Assembly: GCF_000775995.1 (NCBI RefSeq)
Contig: NZ_CP009227.1
Span: forward strand, 992,001 to 1,056,000
Source: Treponema sp. OMZ 838
Lineage (GTDB): Bacteria; Spirochaetota; Spirochaetia; Treponematales; Treponemataceae
Length of the DNA: 64,000 bases
Direction of reading: 5' to 3'
Shown: positions 27,773 through 36,680 of the stretch, piece after piece
Position numbering within the stretch: the stretch's first letter is position 1
How the letters are laid out: the number at the start of each line of letters is the position of its first letter
The notes under the pieces: generated by a model
Told to the model about the DNA's origin: nothing
Seen by the model: only the letters and a program-made list of their open reading frames with translations
The model's database searches: none
Made by a program: the position numbers and the translations under genes

Positions 27773-29644
27773 ATGACATGGCGTACATACCTTGCCTATG
27801 GCGGCGGGGATTTGTACGGCGGCGGCTGCTTTTTTATTGTTACGACATTTTCAATGTATTATTTGGTAAACGTTATCGGGCTGCATCCGGCGTTGGCAGG
27901 GTTAATTCCGGCGATCGGTAAGGTGTGGGATGCAGTTTCCGACCCGATGATGGGATATATTGCCGATAACACGCCGCAGACACGGTTCGGAAAGCGGCGC
28001 GTGTGGTTTTTGGTTTCCATTCTTCCGATAGCTCTATCGTTTATTCTGATCTGGTTTCCGGTTACGATAGAAAGTCAAACGGGAAAATTTATTTTTTATA
28101 CCGTTGCCTATATCATCTTTTTTACTGTTTCCACCGTGTCTTATATTCCATATGCAGCGCTCAGCGCCGAAATAACAAAAGATTTTTCGGAGCGGAATAA
28201 ACTGAACAGCACTCGTCTGATGTTTTCGTTTGTTGCAACGCTGCTCGGCGGGCTATTAGCGCAGCCTATTATCGATCATTTCAACGGAAGTGCCCAAGGG
28301 TATTTTATCATGGGCTGCGTATTTGCGCTCATCTTTGCACTCCCGTGGATTCCGCTCTATGTTGAAACATGGGAACTTCCTCAAGATGAAGCTGGAAAAA
28401 AATCGACTCAGTCGTTTATAAAAAATTTCTTGTCGCTATTTCAAAATAAGTCATGCAGAATTCACATTACGATGTACGTGTGTTCTTTCGGTGCACTTGA
28501 TATCTTTATGTCGTTTGTGCTCTTTTATATTGTTGACTATTTAAATAAGGGCAGCATCTTTGTCATTGCGCAGGGAAGCCTTCTCATTACTATGATGGCA
28601 GCCTTACCGGTGCACAGCTATTTTATCAATCGGAAAGGACATAAGCCTGTCTACACTACAGCGCTTACCGTATTCATCCTCGCTATTTTATTGATGGGGC
28701 TGCACACTCCTACTTCCGGTAGTGTTTGGGTAATACTGAATATGGTACTTATGGGAATAGGTATATCGGCGAATAACTTAATACCGCATCAGCTGCTGCC
28801 GTTTATTTCCGATATAGACCGCGTGATGAGCGGGAAGCAGCGGGCAGGTACCTATTCGGCGGCGATGACGCTTTCGCGAAAGTTATTTTTAGGCTTAATT
28901 ATTATGCCGACCATCGGCGTTGGATTGAGCAAAATAGGATATAAAAATCCGGTACCTTCAATTTTAACGCAAAGCCAATTTGCAGAAGCCGAAGCGCTCT
29001 GTAAAAATACCGCGACACCGTTTTCGGAAATAGAAAAATATTACACTTTGTATGAAGACGGCAACCTGCATCTAAAATATATCAGTAAAGATACCGACGG
29101 CATAATAAAAAATGTTTACAAAAAACACAAAAATACTGCGAGTGCTGAGACAACTGCTTTTTTTGAAAACACTGTTTCTTTTACAGAGATTCCGATAAAT
29201 ATCTTTGATGATTTTATCGTACCGTCGTTTCATACCGGAGACTTTACTCAAGCCGATAATAAATTTCTTGTAGTGTCTGCGTACAAGAAAGACGGAAACA
29301 GTTATAAAAAAAGAGCTCCGCCTGAGTTTTATACAAAATCCGATTTATATGATTTGAAGGTGTTATTGGATACGATTGATTTTAAGTATTCGGGCATTGG
29401 GCAGGTTCAAAAGCCGCTGCAAAAACAAGAAACACTCAATAAAATCAGATTGATGTTTATTGTGCTGCCGGTTTGTATGCTGCTGCTCGGCATTTTGTTT
29501 GCTTCGCAATTTAAAGTTACACCGGAAAATCATCAAATCATTTTGAATGAAATCAAACGACTTGAATCCGGCGGAAAAAAAGAAGATGCCGATGCAAAGA
29601 CAAAAGCCGTATGCGAATTATTAATCGGGAAAAAGTATTGCTGA
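27773..29644 (+). CDS. GPH-type (MelB-like) MFS sugar/cation symporter with large extra loop
   Basis: I start the gene at ATG 27773 because AAGGAA lies 6 bases before it; ATG 27752 is an alternative. The product is about 623 residues. The N-terminal half matches the glycoside-pentoside-hexuronide:cation symporters: YGGGDLYGG, GKVWDAVSDPMMGYIADNT, RFGKRR, and ERNKLNSTR. It has about 12 membrane helices. Between the penultimate and last helices (about residues 390-553) is a hydrophilic insertion of roughly 160 residues absent from ordinary members, probably periplasmic. The last helix (IRLMFIVLPVCMLLLG) then resumes the family pattern. Substrate unknown. Confidence 0.75.
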   Translation: MTWRTYLAYGGGDLYGGGCFFIVTTFSMYYLVNVIGLHPALAGLIPAIGKVWDAVSDPMMGYIADNTPQTRFGKRRVWFLVSILPIALSFILIWFPVTIESQTGKFIFYTVAYIIFFTVSTVSYIPYAALSAEITKDFSERNKLNSTRLMFSFVATLLGGLLAQPIIDHFNGSAQGYFIMGCVFALIFALPWIPLYVETWELPQDEAGKKSTQSFIKNFLSLFQNKSCRIHITMYVCSFGALDIFMSFVLFYIVDYLNKGSIFVIAQGSLLITMMAALPVHSYFINRKGHKPVYTTALTVFILAILLMGLHTPTSGSVWVILNMVLMGIGISANNLIPHQLLPFISDIDRVMSGKQRAGTYSAAMTLSRKLFLGLIIMPTIGVGLSKIGYKNPVPSILTQSQFAEAEALCKNTATPFSEIEKYYTLYEDGNLHLKYISKDTDGIIKNVYKKHKNTASAETTAFFENTVSFTEIPINIFDDFIVPSFHTGDFTQADNKFLVVSAYKKDGNSYKKRAPPEFYTKSDLYDLKVLLDTIDFKYSGIGQVQKPLQKQETLNKIRLMFIVLPVCMLLLGILFASQFKVTPENHQIILNEIKRLESGGKKEDADAKTKAVCELLIGKKYC

Positions 29645-29680
29645 AGGGAGTACACGTGAAAAGTGCGATAGCCGTGTCGG

Positions 29681-30181
29681 TTACCCCCTCATCGCTTCTA
29701 CCTTAGCAATAATTTGCCAATTTTTTTCATCGGTGAGTATTTCTTTTCTCCACTTAAATGACGATTGAGTAATATCGGAAAATATGTATCGCATAGCATG
29801 GTCGGTATTTTCGGTGAGGATAATTTCATCACCGTGTTTTTCAGCGGTAAGCTGGAATGCCCCACCCATACACCCGTAAAATATATCCCATAGTCCGGTT
29901 TTAGGATTGTAAATTCTGATTGTTGTACCATATTCCGCATCGGGCTGGGGGTGTATCTTTCTTTCATTCCGGGAGGGGACGATAAACGTGTCTTGAACTG
30001 CGGTTCCATCAAGTACCCGTGAAAACAACCATTCTCCCTTAACACTTCGCATTTCGGCGGAGTCCAAATGATCTATCCACAGGATGTTCCATGTACCGAT
30101 AAGTGCACCGAATATATCTCGGTCTTGCGGAACTTTCTCATTCCGTGAATCGCTATAAAGAGATTCTAAAAACGCGTTCAT
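29681..30181 (-). CDS. DUF1579/lipocalin-like protein
   Basis: A 166-residue soluble protein without a signal peptide. It has the beta-rich pattern of DUF1579-like proteins: ALIGTWNILWIDHLD near the start, GEWLFSRVLDGTAVQD, IRIYNPKTGLWDIFYG, and SFKWRKEILTD near the end. GGAG lies 10 bases before the ATG. It is 44 bases downstream of malQ on the same strand and likely the last gene of that operon. Function unknown. Confidence 0.6.
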   Translation of the reverse strand: MNAFLESLYSDSRNEKVPQDRDIFGALIGTWNILWIDHLDSAEMRSVKGEWLFSRVLDGTAVQDTFIVPSRNERKIHPQPDAEYGTTIRIYNPKTGLWDIFYGCMGGAFQLTAEKHGDEIILTENTDHAMRYIFSDITQSSFKWRKEILTDEKNWQIIAKVEAMRG

Positions 30182-30225
30182 AAGATCATTTCTCCATTTA
30201 GATTGTCAAAATAAAGACTCTGTAA

Positions 30226-31947
30226 CTATATCTTCCCGCACCTGCCGGATGCAATAACTAAATCGCTCAGCCATTCGGCACATTCCGGGGTAAGCAAACC
30301 GCGCGGCATGCGCCATGTCCAGTTTTTCCCAAGGGTAGAAGGTTCGTTCATGCGCGCCTCTGCCCCCAGTGCATACAGGTCTTGGAACGGAATAACGGCA
30401 AAGACTGCTACCGAGAAAAACGCTTGCTTAATCAGCTCGGCACAGAGGTCGTCTTTAAAAGCAGCGGCTTGCAAGGCTGTCCCGTCGTCTACTGCAGGAG
30501 ACACCGCATCGGACGTGCCGTGCCGTGCTGCGGTATACTCCGCCGAAAACAGCTCGTCGAGCAATTCTACGGCAGGTTTTTCACCGTAGAGGTAGAACAA
30601 CAGTACTTCAAAATCATCCCGTGAGAGTGTGTCGAGCCATGCCCGCAATGTAGTGTTGTCATGAGTACCGGTGTACACGACAGCATTTTGCGTATACCGG
30701 TGCGGTAAAAAGGCATCGGTAAAGCCTACTTCCCGTACCTCTGCGGCGCTAAAGGCGAATTGTAAGATTTTCATTCCCGGCAACCGGAAGTCGTCGCGAA
30801 GACGCTCCACCTGCGGGGTAATAACCCCAAGGTCTTCGGCAATAATCGGCAAACCTTTGGCATATTCACTGTTCTTTTTGAGCAATGCGCGCTGTACCGC
30901 TTCAAAAAAATGATGATCGGGGCCGGGCAGCCATTCGCCGTTTTCCGCAGTCGGAGCGCCGAAGGGTACCGCCCAATACGCTTCAAAGCCCCGGAAGTGA
31001 TCGATACGGATATAATCGACGAGTTCCAAACATGCATCAATGCGGTCAATCCACCAGCGGTATTTATCGGCCTTCATCGCCTCCCAATTATAGAGCGGGT
31101 TTCCCCATAGCTGTCCCGTTGCGCTAAAATAGTCGGGCGGTACTCCGGCAACCGCTGTCGGTACACCGTTTTCATCCAGCTGGAAAAGTTTTTGATTCGC
31201 CCATACATCAGAAGAATCAGGGGCTACGAAAATCGGGATATCCCCGATAATCGAAATACCTTTTTCATTCGCATAGTGCCGAAGCCGCGTCCACTGTTCA
31301 AAAAAGAAAAATTGAATAGCCTTATAGCGGTCAATCTCGTGCCGATGTTCCTGCGCCCAACGTTTTAATGTCTCTATGTCGCGGCAGGCAAGTGCCTTCG
31401 GCCAATAGTTGTTCCACAATTTTCCGGATACACCTTCTTGAGCTGCCTGCGCATCGTATACTTCTTTAATCGACATGAAGAGCGCATAGTCGTCAAGATG
31501 TTTATTCGCCTTTTGAAAACGCCGGAAGGCCGCTTTCAATTCTGCACCGGCGGCACCACCGTCTTTAATCCTATTAAGAAATGCCGATGCGGCTTTTTTT
31601 AAGAGCGGTATTTTCCAATAGACTACCGAACCAAAGTCGATATTACCATTTGTAGAGAGGTACTCCGGTAACTTGATATCATCGGCAGTCAAATATCCTT
31701 GCTCCGAAAGTGTGTCCAAGTCGATCAACAGCGGGTTCCCGGCAAAGCTCGAAAATGCCGCATAGGGAGAATCCCCATAACCGGTCGGACCGAGAGGCAA
31801 TACCTGCCATAGCCGTATATGCGCGGAATGAAGCCAATCGATAAAATTATATGCAGATTTTCCAAGAGTTCCTATTCCTTCATTACTGGGGAGGGAAGTC
31901 GGGTGCAGCAGAATTCCTGCCGAGCGGTTTAAAAGCTTTTGGGTCAT
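30226..31947 (-). CDS. malQ: 4-alpha-glucanotransferase (amylomaltase)
   Basis: A 573-residue GH77 enzyme. The start at 31947 (MTQKLLNRSAGILLHPTSLP) has GGAGG 5 bases upstream; the frame is open 10 codons further 5' without support. Family marks: SAGILLHPTSLPS, WQVLPLGPTGYGDSPY, GDIPIFVAPDSSDVW, PPDYFSATGQLWGNPLYNW, YIRIDHFRGF with the catalytic nucleophile aspartate, IAEDLGVI with the acid/base glutamate, and YTGTHDNTT with the third carboxylate. It transfers glucan chains between maltodextrins in the cytoplasm. It follows the small lipoprotein gene by 39 bases. Confidence 0.95.
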   Translation of the reverse strand: MTQKLLNRSAGILLHPTSLPSNEGIGTLGKSAYNFIDWLHSAHIRLWQVLPLGPTGYGDSPYAAFSSFAGNPLLIDLDTLSEQGYLTADDIKLPEYLSTNGNIDFGSVVYWKIPLLKKAASAFLNRIKDGGAAGAELKAAFRRFQKANKHLDDYALFMSIKEVYDAQAAQEGVSGKLWNNYWPKALACRDIETLKRWAQEHRHEIDRYKAIQFFFFEQWTRLRHYANEKGISIIGDIPIFVAPDSSDVWANQKLFQLDENGVPTAVAGVPPDYFSATGQLWGNPLYNWEAMKADKYRWWIDRIDACLELVDYIRIDHFRGFEAYWAVPFGAPTAENGEWLPGPDHHFFEAVQRALLKKNSEYAKGLPIIAEDLGVITPQVERLRDDFRLPGMKILQFAFSAAEVREVGFTDAFLPHRYTQNAVVYTGTHDNTTLRAWLDTLSRDDFEVLLFYLYGEKPAVELLDELFSAEYTAARHGTSDAVSPAVDDGTALQAAAFKDDLCAELIKQAFFSVAVFAVIPFQDLYALGAEARMNEPSTLGKNWTWRMPRGLLTPECAEWLSDLVIASGRCGKI

Positions 31948-31986
31948 AATACCTCCGGTAGGCAGATTAAAGTTCAAGTATTTCTA

Positions 31987-32463
31987 TTAATATTCGCCGG
32001 GCAGAAGCGCTATGGAAAATAATTCTTTGCCGTTTTTATCCATATAGATATAAATCACGGTAATACCGTCTTTTCTTATTTGATAGATCATTTGGTTTGT
32101 TTTCAGTTTTTCTTTTACCATATTTTCTACTGATTTCTGTACAACGCCCCACATTTGTTCAGTCATGTCTTCATAAACACCGCCGGAAAAAAGATATGTG
32201 TATACAAGCGCATGCTGTTCCTCTTTGTACTCGAGCTTTGTGAGAGTGGTTGCTTCATCAATTTCCAGAGGGCATTGCTTCGTTACCCCTTCTGCCATGG
32301 CATGATATAAACCGGCTTTTGAATTTGTATTTTCGGTAGACGTGCGGGGCTTTTCTTTTGCCTTAGCAGCATTATTTGCCGTTTGGCAAGATGACAGACA
32401 AACCCAACACAAGGCAAGAACTATTGATAATACGATCCGTTGCGTGTTTTTCTGCAATTTCAT
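31987..32463 (-). CDS. Small lipoprotein of unknown function
   Basis: A 158-residue lipoprotein. I start at 32463 (MKLQKNTQ) because GGGAGG lies just upstream; an upstream ATG at 32526 lacks support. The signal peptide ends in LSSC, a lipobox. The mature part is charged and ends with YIYMDKNGKELFSIALLP, a beta-like segment. It is upstream of and co-directional with malQ. Confidence 0.65.
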   Translation of the reverse strand: MKLQKNTQRIVLSIVLALCWVCLSSCQTANNAAKAKEKPRTSTENTNSKAGLYHAMAEGVTKQCPLEIDEATTLTKLEYKEEQHALVYTYLFSGGVYEDMTEQMWGVVQKSVENMVKEKLKTNQMIYQIRKDGITVIYIYMDKNGKELFSIALLPGEY

Positions 32464-32668
32464 ATATGACCTCCCATTAAAAATCTCAAAGTTTTCGAGA
32501 CGCTCTATACTGAAAGAATGTACCACACTTTTCGGTTTATGAAAAGATAATGCGGCAGCGGTATCATATTGATAACCTGTATCTGTTTAGATTAAAAAAG
32601 AGTGTTTTTATGATATAACGTATACCTTCGGTATTATACGAATAGATACGATTGATATTTCGAAAAAA

Positions 32669-32701
32669 AAGCCCTCCGCATACTTATCATGCAGAGGGCT
32701 T
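32669..32701 (-). terminator. Terminator of hsp20
   Basis: AAGCCCTC (32669-32676) pairs with GAGGGCTT (32694-32701), with inner GCAT/ATGC also pairing. On the minus strand the stem is followed by eight T residues, so it ends the hsp20 transcript, 56 bases after its stop. Nothing else is evident between 32464 and 32756. Confidence 0.75.
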
Positions 32702-32756
32702 TTCACTTAGTTTCTACGGCTTCGGTCAATCGCAATTCCGATTGATCGGGAACCCC

Positions 32757-33200
32757 TTAGTTTGATTTTATCGCAATCTGCCGGCGGGGAGCAATCTCCT
32801 TGCGCGGTATATTGACGGTTAACACGCCGTTTTTAAAGCCGGCTTCAACCTTGTCTTGGTCGATATCTTCGGGTAGCGTAAACCGTCTGACAAAACGGCG
32901 TTGTGTGCGTTCACGGATAAGGAATTGTTCACCGTTGGGTTTTTCTTCCGTCTCTTTTGTTTCCTCATGGCTGGAAGCAACCGTCAAAACGCGTTCTTTT
33001 AAGTGAATAGTAACATCTTTTTCCGTATAACCGGGAAGATCGATGTCCATAATATAGGCGCCGCTTGTTTCGCGTACGTCAACAGTCGGATAAGTTGCAT
33101 TCGCCAACGGACTGAAAACGCCGAAATGGGAGTTGTCGTGATTTAATGAGTCAAGCATAGAGTCCGCAAATAAGGGATTAAAAATACTTAGTGAGTTCAT
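32757..33200 (-). CDS. Hsp20/alpha-crystallin family small heat-shock protein
   Basis: A 147-residue holdase chaperone. The alpha-crystallin domain covers about residues 38-140: DVRETSGAYIMDIDLPGYTEKDV near the start, the core LKERVLTVAS, RRFVRRFTLPEDID, and the closing GVLTVNIPRKE with the conserved G-V-L motif. GGAGG precedes the ATG. A near-perfect sigma-54 promoter and two leader hairpins lie upstream; a strong terminator follows, so it is a single-gene unit. Confidence 0.92.
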   Translation of the reverse strand: MNSLSIFNPLFADSMLDSLNHDNSHFGVFSPLANATYPTVDVRETSGAYIMDIDLPGYTEKDVTIHLKERVLTVASSHEETKETEEKPNGEQFLIRERTQRRFVRRFTLPEDIDQDKVEAGFKNGVLTVNIPRKEIAPRRQIAIKSN

Positions 33201-33229
33201 AGTTTTCCTCCAAAAGGCTTCGTAATAAT

Positions 33230-33266
33230 AGGACTTTTAGAAAGTCCTTGAAGTTTTTCAACTTCA
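33230..33266 (-). promoter_or_regulatory. Two tandem leader hairpins of hsp20
   Basis: Two adjoining inverted repeats: TGAAGTTTTTCAACTTCA (33249-33266) and AGGACTTTTAGAAAGTCCT (33230-33248). Both lie between the predicted sigma-54 start site (about 33266) and the ribosome-binding site, so the mRNA would begin directly with a hairpin. They could stabilise the mRNA or act as a thermometer, or be protein-binding sites. Confidence 0.55.
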
Positions 33267-33275
33267 CTTATTATT

Positions 33276-33293
33276 AAGCAATCAGCGTGCCAA
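33276..33293 (-). promoter_or_regulatory. Sigma-54 (RpoN) promoter of hsp20
   Basis: On the minus strand the sequence reads TTGGCACG-CTGA-TTGCTT, matching the -24/-12 consensus TGGCACG-N4-TTGCW at every conserved base. The GC of the -12 element is at 33279-33278, which puts +1 at about 33266. RpoN and an enhancer-binding activator would be needed; neither is in the window. Confidence 0.75.
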
Positions 33294-33615
33294 GTTTAAT
33301 TACAAAAAACCTCGGTGTATATGGCTGTTTTTCCACAATAATTCAGCGTATACAGTACAAACAGCAGTTAAAACAGGTTCAAAACCGGTTCTTTTCTCAA
33401 TTTTTCGAAACTCAAACAGCATTTCAACCCCTGATTACGCTCTTTTTCCGGCACACTGTGTCATTTTATATACCATATTGGGTCAATATTTTTGATATAA
33501 ATAAAATACTGTGTCATTATGAAACATATTTGACAGCGTCGTAACTATTGCTCTTTTTTTCTATTTTTCTCTTTAAAAACAGAAAAAATCGGTTATACTA
33601 TCTCTTATTCATTTG

Positions 33616-33644
33616 TTGACAGATAAAAACAATATGATTATGGT
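33616..33644 (+). promoter_or_regulatory. Promoter of the PLP decarboxylase gene
   Basis: TTGACA (33616-33621), a 17-base spacer and TATGGT (33639-33644), 69 bases before the ATG. The stretch 33294-33615 is AT-rich and holds no gene I can support. Confidence 0.45.
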
Positions 33645-33712
33645 AATACCTCTCTTATAGCGAAAGCTATGTTAATATCACCATAGTCCCAGAGACGCAT
33701 CCGGAGGCGGGC

Positions 33713-34882
33713 ATGAATGTAACCGATTATCTTAGCGAAACCGAATGGAAAAGGCTGCTGCAGTTTTCCGAAAAACTTGAAACGCCCTGTGTTGTTATCA
33801 ATTTAGATCGAATTAAAAAAAATTATCTTGAATTAAAGAAGTTCTTTTCCACTGCTGATATTTATTATGCGGTGAAGGCAAATCCTCATGAGGAAGTTTT
33901 AAAGCTTCTCATTGAGCTGGGAGCAAACTTTGACATTGCCTCACGTTATGAACTTGATAAGATTCTTGCCCTAGGGATAACCCCTGACCGTCTCAGTTAT
34001 GGCAATACGATCAAAAAAGCAAAGGATATTGCCTATTTTTATGAAAAAGGCGTTCGACTATTCGTTACCGACAGTAAAGATGATTTAAAAAACCTCGCAA
34101 AATATGCACCCAAATCGCATGTCTATGTCCGCATCTTGGTTGAAAACACCAATAGCGCCGACTGGCCGCTTTCCCGTAAGTTCGGCTGCCATCCCGATAT
34201 GGCCTACGATCTCTGTATTTTAGCGAAAGAACTGGGGCTTATTCCTTATGGTATTTCATTCCATGTCGGCAGCCAGCAGCGGGATATCGGGCAATGGGAC
34301 GATGCTATTGCAAAAACAAAGTATCTGATGAGCTCTCTTGAAGAAGAAGAAGACATTGAACTCAAGATGATCAATATGGGCGGCGGATTTCCTGCTTCGT
34401 ATGTTGTGCCGACCAATGAGCTTTCCGAATATGCAAGCGAAATCAATCGATATCTTGACGACGATTTCGGCGATGAACGTCCCCGTATCATCCTTGAACC
34501 GGGACGGTCTATGGTTGGCGACGCCGGCGTTCTTGTTACCGAAGTTATCACCGTTTCGCGAAAGAACAATACAGCTTTGCAGCGTTGGGTCTATGTTGAT
34601 GCCGGCGTTTTTAACGGATTAGTGGAAACACTGAACGAAAGTATTAAGTATCCTATCATAACCTCAAAGGATTCAAATTGCAGTAGACGCGGTGAGGTGA
34701 TTCTTGCAGGACCGACCTGTGATAGTATGGATATTATGTATGAAAAGCATAAATACCAACTTCCAATTAATCTTAAACCGGGGGATAGGGTCTACTTTCT
34801 GAGTGCCGGTGCATATACGGCAAGTTATGCATCTGTGGAGTTTAACGGCTTTCCTCCGCTTAAAACCTATATTATGAAATAA
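33713..34882 (+). CDS. Alanine-racemase-fold PLP decarboxylase, ornithine/lysine type
   Basis: A 389-residue fold-type III PLP enzyme. The PLP lysine is K55 in YYAVKANP. Other marks are the histidine of ISFHVGSQQ, the glycine-rich phosphate loop NMGGGFP, EPGRSMVGDAG, and the active-site cysteine and aspartate in AGPTCDSMD. The closing AGAYTASYASVEFNGF is typical. Length and motifs fit ornithine decarboxylase, which makes putrescine; lysine or a carboxy-diamine substrate cannot be ruled out. CGGAGG lies before the ATG, and a two-way terminator follows. Confidence 0.88.
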   Translation: MNVTDYLSETEWKRLLQFSEKLETPCVVINLDRIKKNYLELKKFFSTADIYYAVKANPHEEVLKLLIELGANFDIASRYELDKILALGITPDRLSYGNTIKKAKDIAYFYEKGVRLFVTDSKDDLKNLAKYAPKSHVYVRILVENTNSADWPLSRKFGCHPDMAYDLCILAKELGLIPYGISFHVGSQQRDIGQWDDAIAKTKYLMSSLEEEEDIELKMINMGGGFPASYVVPTNELSEYASEINRYLDDDFGDERPRIILEPGRSMVGDAGVLVTEVITVSRKNNTALQRWVYVDAGVFNGLVETLNESIKYPIITSKDSNCSRRGEVILAGPTCDSMDIMYEKHKYQLPINLKPGDRVYFLSAGAYTASYASVEFNGFPPLKTYIMK

Positions 34883-34885
34883 AAA

Positions 34886-34914
34886 ACGGCACAAAGAAAA
34901 GTTCTTTGTGCCGT
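34886..34914. terminator. Bidirectional terminator
   Basis: ACGGCACAAAGAA (34886-34898) and TTCTTTGTGCCGT (34902-34914) form a perfect 13-base stem with a 3-base loop between two convergent genes. A-rich DNA on the left gives a T-run for the minus-strand transcript. Confidence 0.8.
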
Positions 34915-34933
34915 CTATTACCGCATTGTACGG

Positions 34934-35359
34934 TTATTTCGCAAAGCGTTCGCCGAATTCCTTGCACTTTTTCTGTGCCTCTTCATCGGGATCGTCATAA
35001 GCAATGAGTCCTTCTTCAAACACATCGGCTCCATCACGCTTTGCCCGTTCTACCCAAGTCTGCATCCATTCGCCATCCGCCCATTCGTAAGACCCGAACA
35101 GCGCGATTTTGCGTCCTGAAAGCTTATTTTCGATAGAAGCAAAGAACGGTTCAAATTCATCCGGTTCAAGTTCCTCAGACCCCATCGCAGGGCAGCCGAA
35201 GGCGATTTTGTCATAACTATCTAATTTGTCCGCACTGAACTGCGAAACAGTGAATAATTCCGCCTCTGCTCCGCCTGCTTTCAGTCCGTCCATAATACAA
35301 TGAGCCATTTTTTCGGTATGACCGGTTCCGCTCCAAAATACTACTGCAACTTTTGCCAT
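34934..35359 (-). CDS. Flavodoxin
   Basis: A 141-residue FMN electron carrier. The phosphate-binding loop is [11 protein letters not shown] near residue 10. The isoalloxazine loops are near [11 protein letters not shown] and [18 protein letters not shown] precedes the ATG. It is 51 bases downstream of a DUF3793 gene on the same strand; the two are often paired in anaerobes, and flavodoxin commonly replaces ferredoxin under low iron. Confidence 0.92.
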   Translation of the reverse strand: MAKVAVVFWSGTGHTEKMAHCIMDGLKAGGAEAELFTVSQFSADKLDSYDKIAFGCPAMGSEELEPDEFEPFFASIENKLSGRKIALFGSYEWADGEWMQTWVERAKRDGADVFEEGLIAYDDPDEEAQKKCKEFGERFAK

Positions 35360-35410
35360 AGAAAACTCCTTATAAAGTGTGATGAGAATAATATAAGTAT
35401 TATTCTACTG

Positions 35411-35995
35411 TTAGGCAACACAAACTATCTCAAAGATAGTCATGCCGCTCTTTATCTGTAAAGCAAAACGCTCTTTACATTCCGTATATTGATGAAACAC
35501 TTGTAATGCCTGTTCCGGATTGCTGTATACCTTCCAATACCCGCAAAACAGACAATTTTGTCCCCCCGTTCTTACATACTGCATTACATCGTCGGCAGGA
35601 TAGCCTAAAAAAAGGCCGATCTCATGCGGAAAGTTTTTTCCTTGCTCTCTGCTCCGTGTTCCTATAAAACCAGACATCCGCTCTTTTAATCGTATAATAA
35701 TTGCATCAAGCCCGCATTCCGGCTGATACCCGAAATACCGTAGCGCTGCAAACACTTTCGGCTGGCAGCAAAAATGAGCAAGCAAATCCTTCCGATATAC
35801 TAATACTTGAGCACGATCTTCGCATACGCAAATCGGAGTAAAATATATTCCTTGGTCATTTAGCATTGCATTATAAGCATCGCACCATTGAATATCGGCA
35901 CTTGGAAACGACACGAGATTCGCCGGCTTAATTCCTGCCAGACAGGGGGCGGCATGACGAGCAAGGGCTGCCTCAACGTAAGCGTACGGTAACAT
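35411..35995 (-). CDS. DUF3793 family protein
   Basis: About 194 residues if started at ATG 35995 (MLPYAYVEAALARHAAPCL), which fits the usual family start and length; the frame runs 5' to a TTG at 36115 but that overlaps a promoter-like region. Family marks are LARHAAPCLAGIKPANLVSF near the start, PHEIGLFLGYP, and FCGYWKVYSNPEQALQVF with conserved cysteines. Biochemical role unknown. It precedes the flavodoxin gene; co-regulation by iron is plausible. Confidence 0.75.
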   Translation of the reverse strand: MLPYAYVEAALARHAAPCLAGIKPANLVSFPSADIQWCDAYNAMLNDQGIYFTPICVCEDRAQVLVYRKDLLAHFCCQPKVFAALRYFGYQPECGLDAIIIRLKERMSGFIGTRSREQGKNFPHEIGLFLGYPADDVMQYVRTGGQNCLFCGYWKVYSNPEQALQVFHQYTECKERFALQIKSGMTIFEIVCVA

Positions 35996-36095
35996 ATTCT
36001 TATTATGAGCATAGAACCCGAAAAATGTCAACTGGAAGCAACAGCGATTTTCGAGCAAATGCACCAATTTGTGCTGATGAGACGGCTTTAAATGC

Positions 36096-36141
36096 TTGAA
36101 TATTATACTTGACAATATATTATATTATAAATAATATTATA
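36096..36141 (+). promoter_or_regulatory. Very AT-rich divergent promoter region
   Basis: TTGACA (36109-36114) is followed at suitable spacing by TATTAT (36133-36138). The stretch 36115-36140 is a run of overlapping ATAATATTAT-like palindromes between the DUF3793/flavodoxin operon and the methionine sulfoxide reductase gene. Such symmetry can be a Fur- or PerR-like site, but I cannot match a consensus. Confidence 0.4.
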
Positions 36142-36214
36142 CTATCCAAAGAAACACTGCTAACCGTATTAAAAACGGTTTCCCTTGGTTAAAGATAAAA
36201 GTAGGAGCAACCCA

Positions 36215-36652
36215 ATGAAAGAAAAATTAGCTCAATATCACTCATTAATCGAAAGCGAAGCCGATATTATCGCGGTAATGGCAAATACCAGCGCTTTTAT
36301 TATGGAAAATCTCTCCGGTTTAAACTGGGCAGGTTTTTATCAAATGAAAGGTGATGAATTGGTACTGGGGCCATTTCAAGGCCGACCGGCTTGCTATCGA
36401 ATTAGTCATGGAAAAGGCGTCTGCGGTCATTGTGCAGTCAGTCGAAAAACGATCATGGTACCCGATGTACACGCTTTTCCAGGGCATATTGCCTGTGATG
36501 CAGCAAGCAAAAGCGAATTAGTTGTACCGATTATTCACAATGGTATTTTATTCGGTGTAATTGATCTCGATGCACCCAAGTACGATCATTTTACCGATGC
36601 TGACAAGCGCCTTATCGAGGCTATTGCCGAGATATTTTCCCAAAAATTATAA
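36215..36652 (+). CDS. Free methionine-(R)-sulfoxide reductase (GAF domain)
   Basis: A 145-residue GAF-fold enzyme. The start at 36215 follows TAGGAG; the frame is open 10 codons upstream without support. Cysteines at 60, 70 and 94 have the same spacing as the catalytic set of E. coli fRMsr (84, 94, 118). Family marks are LNWAGFY, LGPFQGRPAC, GKGVCGHC, PGHIACDAASKSELVVPI and GVIDLD. It reduces free Met-R-O with thioredoxin and protects against oxidants. It lies 28 bases before the TolC gene. Confidence 0.92.
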   Translation: MKEKLAQYHSLIESEADIIAVMANTSAFIMENLSGLNWAGFYQMKGDELVLGPFQGRPACYRISHGKGVCGHCAVSRKTIMVPDVHAFPGHIACDAASKSELVVPIIHNGILFGVIDLDAPKYDHFTDADKRLIEAIAEIFSQKL

Positions 36653-36680
36653 AAACTGCTGCAAGGAGTTATTCGCCTCT

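Noticed and set aside
33287-33544. Open frame of 85 codons upstream of the PLP decarboxylase gene
   Set aside because: No ribosome-binding site, odd composition, and it starts within the sigma-54 promoter of hsp20.
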